This document shows positions 27,269 through 38,320 of a DNA stretch of 64,000 nt, in pieces. This DNA comes from Terrabacter sp. Ter38 (GTDB lineage: Bacteria > Actinomycetota > Actinomycetes > Actinomycetales > Dermatophilaceae). Below the pieces are notes generated by a model. That model was not told the origin of the DNA. It saw only the letters and a list, made by a program, of their open reading frames with translations, and did no database searches. The position numbers and the translations under genes are program-made. Each line of letters begins with the position of its first letter. The stretch's first letter is position 1. The DNA lies in contig NZ_JALJRZ010000004.1 in NCBI RefSeq assembly GCF_024519435.1, forward strand, positions 339,251 to 403,250, written 5' to 3'.

Positions 27269-28729
27269 ATGGCAATCAAGACGTTCAACCTGCCCGACCC
27301 CGGCGAGGGGCTCGTCGAGGCCGAGATCGTGGAGTGGAAGGTGTCGCCCGGCGACACCGTCAAGGTCAACGACATGGTCCTCGAGATCGAGACCGCCAAG
27401 TCGCTCGTCGAGCTGCCGATCCCGTGGGCCGGCACCGTCAAGGAGCTGCTCGTCGAGGTCGGCCAGACCATCGACGTCGGCACGCCGATCATCTCGATCG
27501 ACGACGGCAAGGGTGGGGACGACGCACCCGCCGCCGCGCCGTCGATCCCGGGCGAGAAAGCCGCCGCGGCCGAGGGCACCGCCGGAGCCGGTTCCGAGGC
27601 GATCCTCGTCGGCTACGGCGCCAAGGCGGGTGCCACGGCCCGTCGTGCCCGCAAGGGCATGCCCGCCGCCCCGGTCGCAGCCGCGCCGACCGAGACCGAG
27701 CAGGTCGCGGCTGCCGCACCCGTCGCCGAACCGACCGCGCCGGCTCCACGGGTCGAGTCGCCGGCTCCTGCCGTCCAGGTCGCGGCTGCTGTCGGTGGCC
27801 GTCCCAAGGCGAAGCCGCCGGTCCGCAAGCTCGCCAAGGACCTCGGCATCGACCTCGCGTCCGTCACGCCGACGGGCGCCGATGGCATCATCACCCGCGA
27901 CGACGTGACGAACCATGTGAGCGGCGCCGCCGTGAACGGCGTTGCAGCACAAGCTGACTCCGCCGTCGGCGTGGCCGCGCCGGCCATCCCGCGTATGCCG
28001 TTCGGCGCGGGTGAGCGCGAGGAGCGCACACCGATCAAGGGCGTCCGCAAGATGACGGCGCAGGCGATGGTCGGCTCGGCCTTCACCGCCCCGCACGTCA
28101 CCGAGTGGATCACCATCGACGTGACGAAGACGATGGAGCTCGTCGACCGCCTCAAGGGCAACCGCGAGTTCACGGACGTCAAGGTCACGCCGCTGCTCGT
28201 GCTCGCCAAGGCGCTCGTCCTCGCGGTCAAGCGCAACCCGGGCATGAACGCGACGTGGGACGAGGCGGCCCAGGAGATCGTCCAGAAGAACTACGTCAAC
28301 CTCGGCATCGCCGCGGCGACCCCGCGGGGCCTCATCGTCCCGAACATCAAGGACGCCCACGCCATGACGATGCTCGAGCTGGCACAGGCCATCGGCCGCC
28401 TGACGGCGACGGCCCGTGAGGGACGGACCCAGCCCGCCGAGATGTCGGGCGGCACGATGACGATCACCAACGTCGGCGTCTTCGGCGTCGACAGCGGAAC
28501 CCCGATCATCAACCCGGGGGAGTCGGCCATCGTGTGCTTCGGCGCGATCCGCAAGCAGCCGTGGGTCGTCACCGACGCCGACGGCAACGACGAGATCGCG
28601 ATCCGCCACGTCACGCAGCTCGCGGTGAGCTTCGACCACCGTCTCATCGACGGCGAGCTCGGCAGCCGCTTCCTCTCCGACCTGGCAGCCATCCTCGCCG
28701 ACCCGGCCCAGGCCCTCGTCTGGGGCTGA
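27269..28729 (+). CDS. Dihydrolipoamide acyltransferase (E2)
   Basis: 486-residue core of the complex. It has one lipoyl domain with Lys44 in EIETAKSLVEL, a long Ala/Pro/Glu-rich linker, a peripheral-subunit binding domain (VRKLAKDLGIDLASVTPTGADGIITRDDV), a second linker and the catalytic acyltransferase domain with His457 in FDHRLIDG. The start ATG 27269 has GAAGGG upstream; ATG 27260 is in frame but lies on that site. No E3 gene follows, so dihydrolipoamide dehydrogenase must be supplied elsewhere. The operon ends at a palindromic repeat. Confidence 0.94.
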   Translation: MAIKTFNLPDPGEGLVEAEIVEWKVSPGDTVKVNDMVLEIETAKSLVELPIPWAGTVKELLVEVGQTIDVGTPIISIDDGKGGDDAPAAAPSIPGEKAAAAEGTAGAGSEAILVGYGAKAGATARRARKGMPAAPVAAAPTETEQVAAAAPVAEPTAPAPRVESPAPAVQVAAAVGGRPKAKPPVRKLAKDLGIDLASVTPTGADGIITRDDVTNHVSGAAVNGVAAQADSAVGVAAPAIPRMPFGAGEREERTPIKGVRKMTAQAMVGSAFTAPHVTEWITIDVTKTMELVDRLKGNREFTDVKVTPLLVLAKALVLAVKRNPGMNATWDEAAQEIVQKNYVNLGIAAATPRGLIVPNIKDAHAMTMLELAQAIGRLTATAREGRTQPAEMSGGTMTITNVGVFGVDSGTPIINPGESAIVCFGAIRKQPWVVTDADGNDEIAIRHVTQLAVSFDHRLIDGELGSRFLSDLAAILADPAQALVWG

Positions 28730-28746
28730 CCCGCCACCCCCGGACC

Positions 28747-28857
28747 ACCCGTCGAGAGGCCACGTCTGGCCCACGATGACCAGTCGAAAGGCCAGCTCTC
28801 GTCCCGAGAGCTGGCCTTTCGACATGCACGGGGGGCCACACGTGGCCTCTCGACGGG
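28747..28857. repeat. Complex palindromic intergenic repeat, copy 2
   Basis: Outer arms GTCGAGAGGCCACGTCTGGC near 28749 and its near-complement ending at 28856. The inner hairpin at 28782-28823 has the core GTCGAAAGGCCAGCTCTCG. It lies between convergent E2 and SDR genes. Confidence 0.85.
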
Positions 28858-28871
28858 CTCCGCCGCCTCGG

Positions 28872-29693
28872 TCAGCCCTTCAGGGCCTGACGGATGAACA
28901 GGTCCATGGCCCGGTCGGGCAGGAGCCTGCGCGCCGTGACGATGGCCCGGGCCCCCTTGCCGGCGGGGTAGCGGGCCGCCGGGTTCGTCGCCTCGAGGGC
29001 CTTGAGCACCTTCTCGGCGACCGCCTCGGGCCCTGAGCTCATCCGCGAGGTGTCGACGCGCTCGAACATCACGGCCATCCGGCGGGCGAGGTCCTCGTAG
29101 ACGGTGCCGATCGACCGCTCGACCATGCTCTCGCGGGCGATGGTGTTCCACTCCGAGATGATCGGGCCCGGCTCGACGATGACGACGTCGATGCCGAAGG
29201 GGGCGAGCTCGATGCGCAGGCTGTCACTGAAGCCCTCGACCGCGAACTTCGTGGCATGGTACCACGCCCCGAGTGGCTCGTAGATCTTGCCGCCGATGCT
29301 GGAGATGTTGACGATCCGGCCGCGACGCCGCGTGCGCATGTGCGGTGTGACGAGCTGGGCGAGGCGGGCGAGCCCGAAGACGTTGACCTCGAACTGCCGC
29401 CGCGCCTCGTCGATCGGCACGTGCTCGACCGGCCCGTACGAGCCGTAGCCGGCGTTGTTGACGAGGGCGTCGATCTGCCCCTGCTCGGTGATGATGCGGT
29501 CGACGCCCGCGACCATCGACGCGTCGTCGGTGACGTCCATGGCGAAGGGGATGATGCCGCGGGACTCGAGCGCGGCCATGCGCTCGACGCGGCGGGCGAC
29601 GGCATACACCGTCCACCCGGACTCGACGAGGTGGATGGCGATGGACTCGCCGATGCCGGAGGACGCACCGGTGACGAGGGCTACCTTGCTCAT
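28872..29693 (-). CDS. Short-chain dehydrogenase/reductase
   Basis: 273-residue NAD(P)-dependent oxidoreductase. The cofactor motif TGASSGIG lies at 8-15, NNAG at 79-82, and the catalytic Ser132, Tyr145 and Lys149 in WYHATKF. A C-terminal region with RMSSGPEAVAEKVLKALEATNPAARYPAGKGA resembles the retinol/3-ketosphinganine-like classical SDRs. The substrate is unknown. The start is ATG 29693 with TACGGT 6 nt before it (leaderless signal). It stands alone between two palindromic repeats. Confidence 0.9.
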   Translation of the reverse strand: MSKVALVTGASSGIGESIAIHLVESGWTVYAVARRVERMAALESRGIIPFAMDVTDDASMVAGVDRIITEQGQIDALVNNAGYGSYGPVEHVPIDEARRQFEVNVFGLARLAQLVTPHMRTRRRGRIVNISSIGGKIYEPLGAWYHATKFAVEGFSDSLRIELAPFGIDVVIVEPGPIISEWNTIARESMVERSIGTVYEDLARRMAVMFERVDTSRMSSGPEAVAEKVLKALEATNPAARYPAGKGARAIVTARRLLPDRAMDLFIRQALKG

Positions 29694-29699
29694 CCCGCC

Positions 29700-29705
29700 A
29701 CCGTA
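29700..29705 (-). promoter_or_regulatory. Leaderless -10 element of the SDR gene
   Basis: TACGGT on the minus strand ending 6 bases before ATG 29693. Confidence 0.55.
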
Positions 29706-29778
29706 TGCGGCCCCGCCGGGACACGAGCGTGCGGCCACCTTTCAGCGCGCCCCGGCCCGACCGCATACGCCCTCGTCA

Positions 29779-29889
29779 ACCGTCGAGAGGCCACGTCCGG
29801 CCCCTTGAACGCAGTCGAGAGGCCAGCTCTCGTCCTGAGAACTGGCCTCTCGATGTGTCGGAAGCGGCCAGAGGTGGCCTCTCGACGGT
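29779..29889. repeat. Complex palindromic intergenic repeat, copy 3
   Basis: Outer arms ACCGTCGAGAGGCCACGTCC and its near-complement ending at 29889. The inner hairpin GTCGAGAGGCCAGCTCTCGTC and partner is almost identical to the inner hairpin of copy 2, 1 kb away. It lies 23 bases beyond the stop of the leftward MFS gene. Confidence 0.85.
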
Positions 29890-29912
29890 TCAGGTCGCGG
29901 AGTGGGGCGCGG

Positions 29913-32113
<2,201 letters not shown>

Positions 32114-32119
32114 GAGGCC

Positions 32120-32728
32120 ATGAGCACGGACCTGCTGACCGACGACTCGTGCGGCCTGCGTGAGCGCAAGAAGCGCGAGACCCGCCGCGCGCTCAACCTC
32201 GCCGCCCTCGACCTCGTCGAGGAGCGGGGCTTCGCGGCCGTCACGACCGAGGAGATCGCGGCCCGGGCGGGCGTCAGCACCCGCACGTTCTTCAACTACT
32301 TCCCGTCCAAGGAGGCCGCCGTCATCGGCACGACGGCCGAGGAGCTCGAGTCGTATGCCGCCGCGCTGGAGCAGGACGTCGACGGGGAGACACCGCTCGA
32401 GTCCCTCCGCCGGATCCTCGCGGGCATGCTCGCGCCAGCGTCGATCGACCGCGAGCTGCGCGCCCGCCGTCGTCGCATCCTGCTCGGTGAGCCCTCCCTC
32501 GCCCCGGCGCTCGTCGGCAACAACATCCGCATCGAGAACGCCCTGACCGCCGCCCTCGAGCGTCGCCTCGCCGTGCAGCCGGGCGCCTCGCTCGAGGCGC
32601 GCCTGACGGTGGCCGTGGCCATCGCGGCCGTGCGCGCCTGCATCGAGCACCAGCAGAACGGTGGCTCCGGCCGCCTCGAGCGCAACATCGACCAGGCCTT
32701 CGAGCGCATCGCTGCCGGCCTGCGTTGA
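32120..32728 (+). CDS. TetR-family transcriptional repressor
   Basis: 202 residues. The N-terminal helix-turn-helix includes RKKRETRRALNLAALDLVEERGF and VTTEEIAARAGVSTRTFFNYFPSKEAAV, the canonical TetR recognition helix. The C-terminal ligand domain is all-helical and not assignable to a ligand. ATG 32120 has CACGAT 6 nt upstream and no ribosome binding site. It is inferred to repress the divergent DHA2 pump and itself via the palindrome between them. Confidence 0.92.
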   Translation: MSTDLLTDDSCGLRERKKRETRRALNLAALDLVEERGFAAVTTEEIAARAGVSTRTFFNYFPSKEAAVIGTTAEELESYAAALEQDVDGETPLESLRRILAGMLAPASIDRELRARRRRILLGEPSLAPALVGNNIRIENALTAALERRLAVQPGASLEARLTVAVAIAAVRACIEHQQNGGSGRLERNIDQAFERIAAGLR

Positions 32729-32795
32729 GGAGGGCCGTGGTGCAGCCGGGCCGCCGGGACGGACCGGCACCGGCGAGTGCGTCCGGCACCGTCGG

Positions 32796-33155
32796 TCAGC
32801 GCGGAGCGGTTCCCGCGTGGCTCATGCAGGTTCGGGCCGTGGGCCGGGCTCGCAGCCGCTCGTCGGGGATCGCCTCGCCGCACACCTCGCACCGGCCGTA
32901 GCGGCCGTCGGTGATCCGCTGCAGCGCGGCGTCGATCTCGACGAGGTGCCGCTCGGCCTGTTCGATGAGGGCGCCGATCTGGGTGCGCTCGTAGGCGATC
33001 GTCGAGCCCTCGGGGTCGTGCTCGTCGTCGGCGATGTTGGCCCTCGACGCCTCGACGACCTCGGCGAACTCCCGGCGCAGCCCGGTGATGCGCTCGACCT
33101 CGGTGGCCCGGTTCACCGTCAGCTCCGCCGCGTGGGCGGCCGTCTTCGTGCTCAT
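32796..33155 (-). CDS. DksA/TraR-type zinc-finger protein
   Basis: 119 residues. A helical hairpin (EVVEASRANIADDEHDPEGSTIAYERTQIGALIEQAERHLVEIDAALQRI) precedes the DksA/TraR C4-type finger C-x2-C-x17-C-x2-H; the last ligand here is His instead of the usual Cys. Such proteins bind RNA polymerase through its secondary channel or act as small regulators; actinobacterial members are little studied. An in-frame ATG at 33164 is possible because GGGAGG lies just before it. It stands alone, convergent with tetR. Confidence 0.85.
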   Translation of the reverse strand: MSTKTAAHAAELTVNRATEVERITGLRREFAEVVEASRANIADDEHDPEGSTIAYERTQIGALIEQAERHLVEIDAALQRITDGRYGRCEVCGEAIPDERLRARPTARTCMSHAGTAPR

Positions 33156-33359
33156 GTCCCCCATCGTCCTCCCGTTTCGGTCGAGTCGGCCGGAACGAGT
33201 GGTCCACGGCGCCCTCCGAGGTGCCTGAACGGCCGTCGATCCGGGCGTCCCGTCCCGCACCTTCGCCACCGATCTGCGGTGCGTCGTATCAGGGGACGGC
33301 TCACGGCCTTCCGACCTGTGACGGGTGTCGACGGGGCACCCCGGGCGAGGGAGGCGGCC

Positions 33360-33992
33360 GTGACAAGCGGACGAGTGCGCGACGCGGTCCACGGCATCGC
33401 CTGGGCCGCCGGGCTAGCGTCCTTCGCGTGGGCAGGACTCGGCCTGACGGAGGTGCAGGGGGCGCCGCGCAGCGGCCACGGAACCGTCGCGGCATCCCCC
33501 GTCGTCACGACGGCGCCGCCGAGCGGGCTCCGTGTCGAGGGCGGCCCGAACGCCGACGGCTGGTATGCCGCCCCGGCTCGCTACCACTGGGTGGCGCAGG
33601 ACCTCGGGGGCGGGATCACCTCGTGCCAGGGCGGATCCGTCGTCGCCGTCGACTCGGCGGTGCCGCGCACCGTGTACGGCACGTGTGTCGACGATGCGGG
33701 CAGGCCGGCGTCCTACGTCGGCTTCTCCTACCGCTACGACGGGACGCCGCCGACACTCGACCCGGTCGCCGTCCCAGCGGTCGTCCCGCGTCATGGGGTC
33801 GTCGTCGCCCAGCCACGCGCGACCGACGCGCTCTCGGGCGTCGCTCGCCAGGGCTGCAACGGCGGCCGCGCGCCGAACACCCGACGGCTCGGGCTCCACA
33901 CCGTCACGTGCTTCGTGCTGGACCGCGCCGGCAACGTGGCCACGGCCAGCGCGTCCTACCTCGTCGTGGACCGGCGGCTCCGCCAGGGCTGA
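33360..33992 (+). CDS. Secreted or anchored protein with Ig-like fold
   Basis: 210 residues, function unknown. A hydrophobic segment near residues 9-27 acts as signal or anchor. Two beta-sandwich-like modules follow, each with a Cys pair (for example ITSCQGG to TVYGTCVDDAG, and RQGCNGG to HTVTCFVLDRAGN). The second starts with YDGTPPTLDPV and resembles bacterial Ig-like/HYR repeats of extracellular enzymes. GTG 33360 has GGGAGG six bases upstream. Confidence 0.6.
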   Translation: MTSGRVRDAVHGIAWAAGLASFAWAGLGLTEVQGAPRSGHGTVAASPVVTTAPPSGLRVEGGPNADGWYAAPARYHWVAQDLGGGITSCQGGSVVAVDSAVPRTVYGTCVDDAGRPASYVGFSYRYDGTPPTLDPVAVPAVVPRHGVVVAQPRATDALSGVARQGCNGGRAPNTRRLGLHTVTCFVLDRAGNVATASASYLVVDRRLRQG

Positions 33993-34005
33993 GCCACGGC
34001 GGGCA

Positions 34006-34119
34006 GCGGCGGACGACGGCTGGGCGGCCGAGCACGTCCGCCCAGGCGCCCCCGACCGGCCGGCGGCGGACGACGGCTGGGCGGCCGAGCACGGCCGCCG
34101 GTCGCACCCGACCGGCCGG
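34006..34119 (+). repeat. Two tandem copies of a 57-bp unit
   Basis: The block GCGGCGGACGACGGCTGGGC and following bases occurs at 34006 and again at 34063, a period of exactly 57 bp, with the shared tail CCGACCGGCCGGCGG closing each copy. It lies between two genes and just before the predicted promoter of the second. Confidence 0.75.
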
Positions 34120-34158
34120 CGGCCACGGCGCGTCCTGCCCACCCGGCAGGATGGACCC

Positions 34159-35622
34159 ATGAGCGACCCCAGAGGAGTGGTCTTCCCACTCGACCCGACG
34201 TCCGGACGCCGCAGCACGACTGCCACCGGACGTGCCGTGGTCGCCGACGCCCTGCGCGGGGTCGACCCGGTGGGCGCCGCGTCCGCCGAGCGGGAGACGA
34301 ACTGGCGCCAGGGCTACCTGCCGCACTTCCGGCGTCTCGTCGAGGCGGGCGTCGCGGTCCCCGGCGCGGCCCAGGTCATCGCCACGAGCGGGCTCGACTC
34401 CCTGCACGCGCGCATGCGCTGGGCGACCGACGAGGGCGACCGACCGCTCGACACGGCGGTCGCCGCCGACGAGAGCGTGGTCGCCCTCGGCTCCGAGACC
34501 GTGCGCGGCGAGGGTGCGCCCGACCGCACGCTCTCGGTGCCGTATGCCGGTGAGCGCCTCTCCGGGGACGCCCTGCGACGACGGCTCGACCGGTGGGTCG
34601 AGGCCGGGACCGTCGAGCCCACCTGCGCCGAGGCGGTCGGCCTCGTCATCGACAACCCCGACTGGCTCGACCTCTCCGACCGCACCGTCGTGGTGCTCGG
34701 CGCAGCCGCTGAGATGGGCCCGCTGCGCTCGCTGCTGCGCTGGGGCGCCGATGTCGCTGCCGTCGATCTGCCGCGAAAGGACTTGTGGGACAGACTGATC
34801 GGCGATACCCGCCGACTGGCTGGATCCATCACCGTGCCGGTTCACCTCGGGGACGAGCCGCTGGCCGCTCGCGCCGGCGGCGACCTGGTGCACGACCTCG
34901 GCCCCGTCACCCGATGGGTCGCGGCCATCGACGGACCGCTCGCCATCGGCAACTACGTCTATGCCGACGGCGAGACCAACGTCCGCGTCTCGATGGCCGT
35001 CGACGCCCTGACCCGTGCGGTCGTCGACGCCAAGGGCCGCGACGACGTCGCCCTCGCCTTCCTCGCGACCCCGACCGACGTCTTCGCCGTCCCGGGGGCC
35101 GCGGTCGAGCGGTCGGTCGACAGCTACGCCCACCGACGCACCTCCAAGGCCCTGCGGGTGCCCCTGCGGACCGTGAGCGGTGGCCGCCTGCTGCGCCGCA
35201 ACTACGTTCCCGGCCAGGACCCCGGCATCAATGACAGCGTCGTGCTCCAGCAGGGACCCAACTACCTGCTCGCCAAGCGCCTCCAACGGTGGCGGGCGAC
35301 GGCATACCGCGCCGACCGCGGTCTCGTGTCGTTCAAGGTGGCCCCGCCCACGCGCACCCGCTCGGTGGTCAAGAACCGCGCCCTGGCCGCCGCCTACGCA
35401 GGCGCCCACCGCTTCGGCATCGAGGTGTTCGAGCCGGGCACGGCCAACACGCTCATGGCGGCGCTCCTCGTCCACGACCTGCGCACCGGATCGCCCGCCC
35501 AGCCGAGCGCATGGCAGGACGAAGCGTATGCCGCGGCACACGGAGGCCTGTGGACCGCGGCGTACGACCCGCGCAGCGCCCTCGGCATCGCCGCCCTCCT
35601 GGGGATTGCGGCGGCCCGCTGA
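34159..35622 (+). CDS. Conserved hypothetical protein with Rossmann-like segment
   Basis: 487 residues, not assigned to a family. A central stretch LSDRTVVVLGAAAEMGPLRSLLRWGADVAAVDLPRKDLW looks like a nucleotide-binding beta-alpha-beta unit, comparable to shikimate-dehydrogenase-like or oxidoreductase folds, but no catalytic pair is evident. The rest is mixed alpha/beta without membrane segments. ATG 34159 has CAGGAT 6 nt upstream. It forms a single-gene unit before the Nramp gene; no functional link is evident. Confidence 0.7.
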   Translation: MSDPRGVVFPLDPTSGRRSTTATGRAVVADALRGVDPVGAASAERETNWRQGYLPHFRRLVEAGVAVPGAAQVIATSGLDSLHARMRWATDEGDRPLDTAVAADESVVALGSETVRGEGAPDRTLSVPYAGERLSGDALRRRLDRWVEAGTVEPTCAEAVGLVIDNPDWLDLSDRTVVVLGAAAEMGPLRSLLRWGADVAAVDLPRKDLWDRLIGDTRRLAGSITVPVHLGDEPLAARAGGDLVHDLGPVTRWVAAIDGPLAIGNYVYADGETNVRVSMAVDALTRAVVDAKGRDDVALAFLATPTDVFAVPGAAVERSVDSYAHRRTSKALRVPLRTVSGGRLLRRNYVPGQDPGINDSVVLQQGPNYLLAKRLQRWRATAYRADRGLVSFKVAPPTRTRSVVKNRALAAAYAGAHRFGIEVFEPGTANTLMAALLVHDLRTGSPAQPSAWQDEAYAAAHGGLWTAAYDPRSALGIAALLGIAAAR

Positions 35623-35713
35623 GCACCTGACGGCTGGCCGGTCGGGGCGAGGAGTTCGTCTCATTCGGCCCTTTGCTTGGCGCGAGCGGGTCCCAGGCTC
35701 GATGCTGTGTCCC

Positions 35714-36970
35714 ATGAGTGAGCGAGTGGCGCAGCAGCCGCGCGTGGACGACCGGGCGCCGGAGCGCGGACTCGGCGGCACCATCGGCGCGCCCCGCACC
35801 CTCATCCCGGCGCTGCTGGCCGCCATCGCGTACGTCGACCCCGGCAACTTCGGTGTCAACATCACGTCCGGCGCCGAGCACGGTTACACGCTGGTCTGGG
35901 TCGTCGTCTTCGCGAGCTGCTCGGCCATGGTCATCCAGTACCTCGCGGCCAAGCTCGGCATGGCCTCGGGCAAGAGCTTGGCCGAGCACAGCGCCGAGCG
36001 CTTCCCCGGCGTCGGCCGGCTGCTGCTCTGGGCGCAGGCCGAGCTCGTCGTCATCATGACCGACCTCGCCGAGGTCGTCGGGGGCGCCATCGCCCTCAAG
36101 CTGCTCTTCGGCATGCCCCTGATGGCCGGGGCCGTCTGCGTGGCCGGCTTCAGCCTCGTCGTCCTTGCCCTCAAGGTCCGCGGCCGCAGCCACTTCGACT
36201 CCGTCGTGCTCGTCCTGCTCGTCGTCATCATCGCCTCGCTCCTGTGGCAGGTGCTCGTCGCCGACGTCGACCGGGTCGCGCTGCTGCGCTCGGTCGTGCC
36301 AGGACCGCTCGACTCGTCGGCGGCCCTGCTCGCGGTCGGCATCGTCGGCGCGACGGTGATGCCGCACGCCCTGCACTTCCACTCAGCCGCGTCGCGTGGT
36401 CACGACGACGGCAGCGAGGCGAGCCACGTCGAGCGGCTGCGCAGCGGCCGTCGCACCGTGCGCAGCGTCGTCATCGCCATGACGATCGCGGGCGCTGCCA
36501 ACATCAGCCTCGTCGTGTTCGCTGCCGCCCTGCCGCCCACGGCGGGCGCGAGCATCGAGACGGCGTATGCCGCCCTGTCGGCCAACGCGGGGCAGATCGC
36601 CGCGACGATGCTGGCCGTCGCCCTCCTCGCGTCGGGCCTGGCCTCGACCCTGGTCGGCGTCCAGACCGGCGACGTCGTCATGCAGGGCTTCGGGCGCCGG
36701 CCCATCGCGCCGCTCCTGCGCCGGATGCTCGCCGTCGTGCCCACGCTCGTCATCCTCGGGCTCGGTGTCGAGCCGACCAACGCGCTCGTGTGGAGCCAGG
36801 TCGTCCTGTCGTTCGCGCTGCCCGGCACCCTCATCCCGCTCCTGCTCTTCACCCGCGACCGCAGGATCATGGGCGTGCTCGTCAACCACCGCCTCACGAC
36901 CGCCGTCGCCGTGATCATCACCGCCGTCATCGTCGGTCTCTGCGCCTACCTCGTCGCCTCGAGCGTCTGA
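35714..36970 (+). CDS. Nramp-family Mn2+/Fe2+ transporter
   Basis: 418-residue proton-coupled divalent metal importer with 11 predicted helices. The unwound metal-binding motifs are present: DPGN at 42-45 in helix 1 and MPH at 216-218 in helix 6. The start at 35714 removes an in-frame ATG at 35702 that lacks a ribosome binding site. It ends at a strong bidirectional terminator. No MntR-type operator could be identified by eye. Confidence 0.93.
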   Translation: MSERVAQQPRVDDRAPERGLGGTIGAPRTLIPALLAAIAYVDPGNFGVNITSGAEHGYTLVWVVVFASCSAMVIQYLAAKLGMASGKSLAEHSAERFPGVGRLLLWAQAELVVIMTDLAEVVGGAIALKLLFGMPLMAGAVCVAGFSLVVLALKVRGRSHFDSVVLVLLVVIIASLLWQVLVADVDRVALLRSVVPGPLDSSAALLAVGIVGATVMPHALHFHSAASRGHDDGSEASHVERLRSGRRTVRSVVIAMTIAGAANISLVVFAAALPPTAGASIETAYAALSANAGQIAATMLAVALLASGLASTLVGVQTGDVVMQGFGRRPIAPLLRRMLAVVPTLVILGLGVEPTNALVWSQVVLSFALPGTLIPLLLFTRDRRIMGVLVNHRLTTAVAVIITAVIVGLCAYLVASSV

Positions 36971-36991
36971 GCGCACGGCTTCGACGACGGC

Positions 36992-37026
36992 GAAGGGGTG
37001 GACCCGACGAACGGGTCCACCCCTTC
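36992..37026. terminator. Bidirectional hairpin between convergent genes
   Basis: Perfect 14-bp stem GAAGGGGTGGACCC with a 7-nt loop, 22 bases after the Nramp stop and 47 bases past the end of the leftward dioxygenase gene. Confidence 0.7.
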
Positions 37027-37073
37027 ACTGCTCGAGGTCGGTCGACCTCACGGTGTGCGCGTGCGCCGTCCGC

Positions 37074-38108
37074 TCAGCGGCCGGCGCGCCACCCGTCCCG
37101 CACGCCCTTGGCTCCGCCCCTGGCGGCGCGGTAGGCCCTGCGGAGGGTCGCCTTCGCCACGTCGGTGGCGTTGCTGCCGCTCGTGGTCGGAGCGGACGAC
37201 GCAACGGATGCGGGCGCAGATGCGGCCGGAGCCGGCTTGGCGGAGGGGGCCGCCTTCTGACCCTCGTAGGGGAAGGGCTGCCACAGCTCGTTGAGTCCTG
37301 TGCTGGGGTCGTCCATGACCTCGGCCGGCAGGTCGCGCAGGTTCAGGCCGGCGTCCTTGGCCGCCTGACGGGCCTCGTCGTCGTAGGGCCGCTTGCGCCA
37401 CGCGTCGACGAGGTACTTGCGGGTCTTGGTGTAGTCGGCATAGCGCTTCGCGTGCTTGTCGTCGGCGCCGATGTGCACGAAAAGGGCGATGCGGTCGCCG
37501 TCGGCCTCGGCCACCTCCTCGGGCGTGAAGCGGTCGTGCTCGTTGGGCATCGGGAAGGGCGCTTCGGGGTCCTTGAGCAGCATTCCGTTGCCGGAGTGCG
37601 TGATGCGCATGCTCCACACGGCCAGGTCGCCCGGCTGCGTCTTGACGTAGAGGTTCTCGCCCTCGGTCGTGTTGCGCAGATCGTGCGAGCCGATGCGGAG
37701 GTTGAGGCCACCCGTGTGCTCGGAGTGATCCTGGCAGTAGACGCCGAAACGCAGCTGGGTGTAGCGGCCGTCCCAGTCGGGTGCCTCGGGGTCGGTGCGG
37801 TCGGCGTTGTCCTTGTGCCAACCCTTCTGGGTGCCGTTGATCGTGAAGGAGCTGTCGCCGCTGTAGAAGAGGTCGTCCGTGCCCAGCAGCTTGCGGGCGA
37901 CGGCAGCCATGCGGCCGTCCGTGATGACGTTGCGCAGGCGGGGGTTGGCGAGCAGGTCGCCGCCGTAGCCGCGGGACGCATAGGCCGCCTGGCGGAAGGC
38001 CTCGATCTCCTCGGGCGTGTAGACCCCGGGGAGAATGGCGTAGCCGCGCTCCCAGAACTGGTCGACGTCGAGTGCGTCGACGGCACTTTGGATGGCTGGT
38101 GCCGACAT
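37074..38108 (-). CDS. Phytanoyl-CoA dioxygenase (PhyH) family protein
   Basis: 344-residue Fe(II)/2-oxoglutarate oxygenase. The iron ligands His98-x-Asp100 (GWHKDNAD) and His171 (MRITHSGNG) are present, and SMRITHS plus a following basic region fit the 2-oxoglutarate site. After the catalytic domain, about 60 residues form an Ala/Pro/Ser linker and a short Arg/Gly-rich basic tail. ATG 38108 is selected because AGGAGG lies 10 bases upstream. The substrate is unknown; members act on phytanoyl-CoA, sugars or natural products. Confidence 0.85.
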   Translation of the reverse strand: MSAPAIQSAVDALDVDQFWERGYAILPGVYTPEEIEAFRQAAYASRGYGGDLLANPRLRNVITDGRMAAVARKLLGTDDLFYSGDSSFTINGTQKGWHKDNADRTDPEAPDWDGRYTQLRFGVYCQDHSEHTGGLNLRIGSHDLRNTTEGENLYVKTQPGDLAVWSMRITHSGNGMLLKDPEAPFPMPNEHDRFTPEEVAEADGDRIALFVHIGADDKHAKRYADYTKTRKYLVDAWRKRPYDDEARQAAKDAGLNLRDLPAEVMDDPSTGLNELWQPFPYEGQKAAPSAKPAPAASAPASVASSAPTTSGSNATDVAKATLRRAYRAARGGAKGVRDGWRAGR

Positions 38109-38320
38109 TGAGCTGTCCTCCTGCATTTGGCGGCCGTCTGCCGCGCTGCTGTTGATGACTTCGGAGGCTATCAGCGCTGCCTTGCCGATAGACCGTCAGA
38201 CGGGCGTGGAGACGCCCCGACGGCTTGCCCACCTGTGCGATGGCCGGCTGGGTGGCGGGGCCCGGGGCGTGTGGGAGAGTGGCGCACGAATCGCTGCGAC
38301 GTCGCGTGAGGAAGGTGAGC

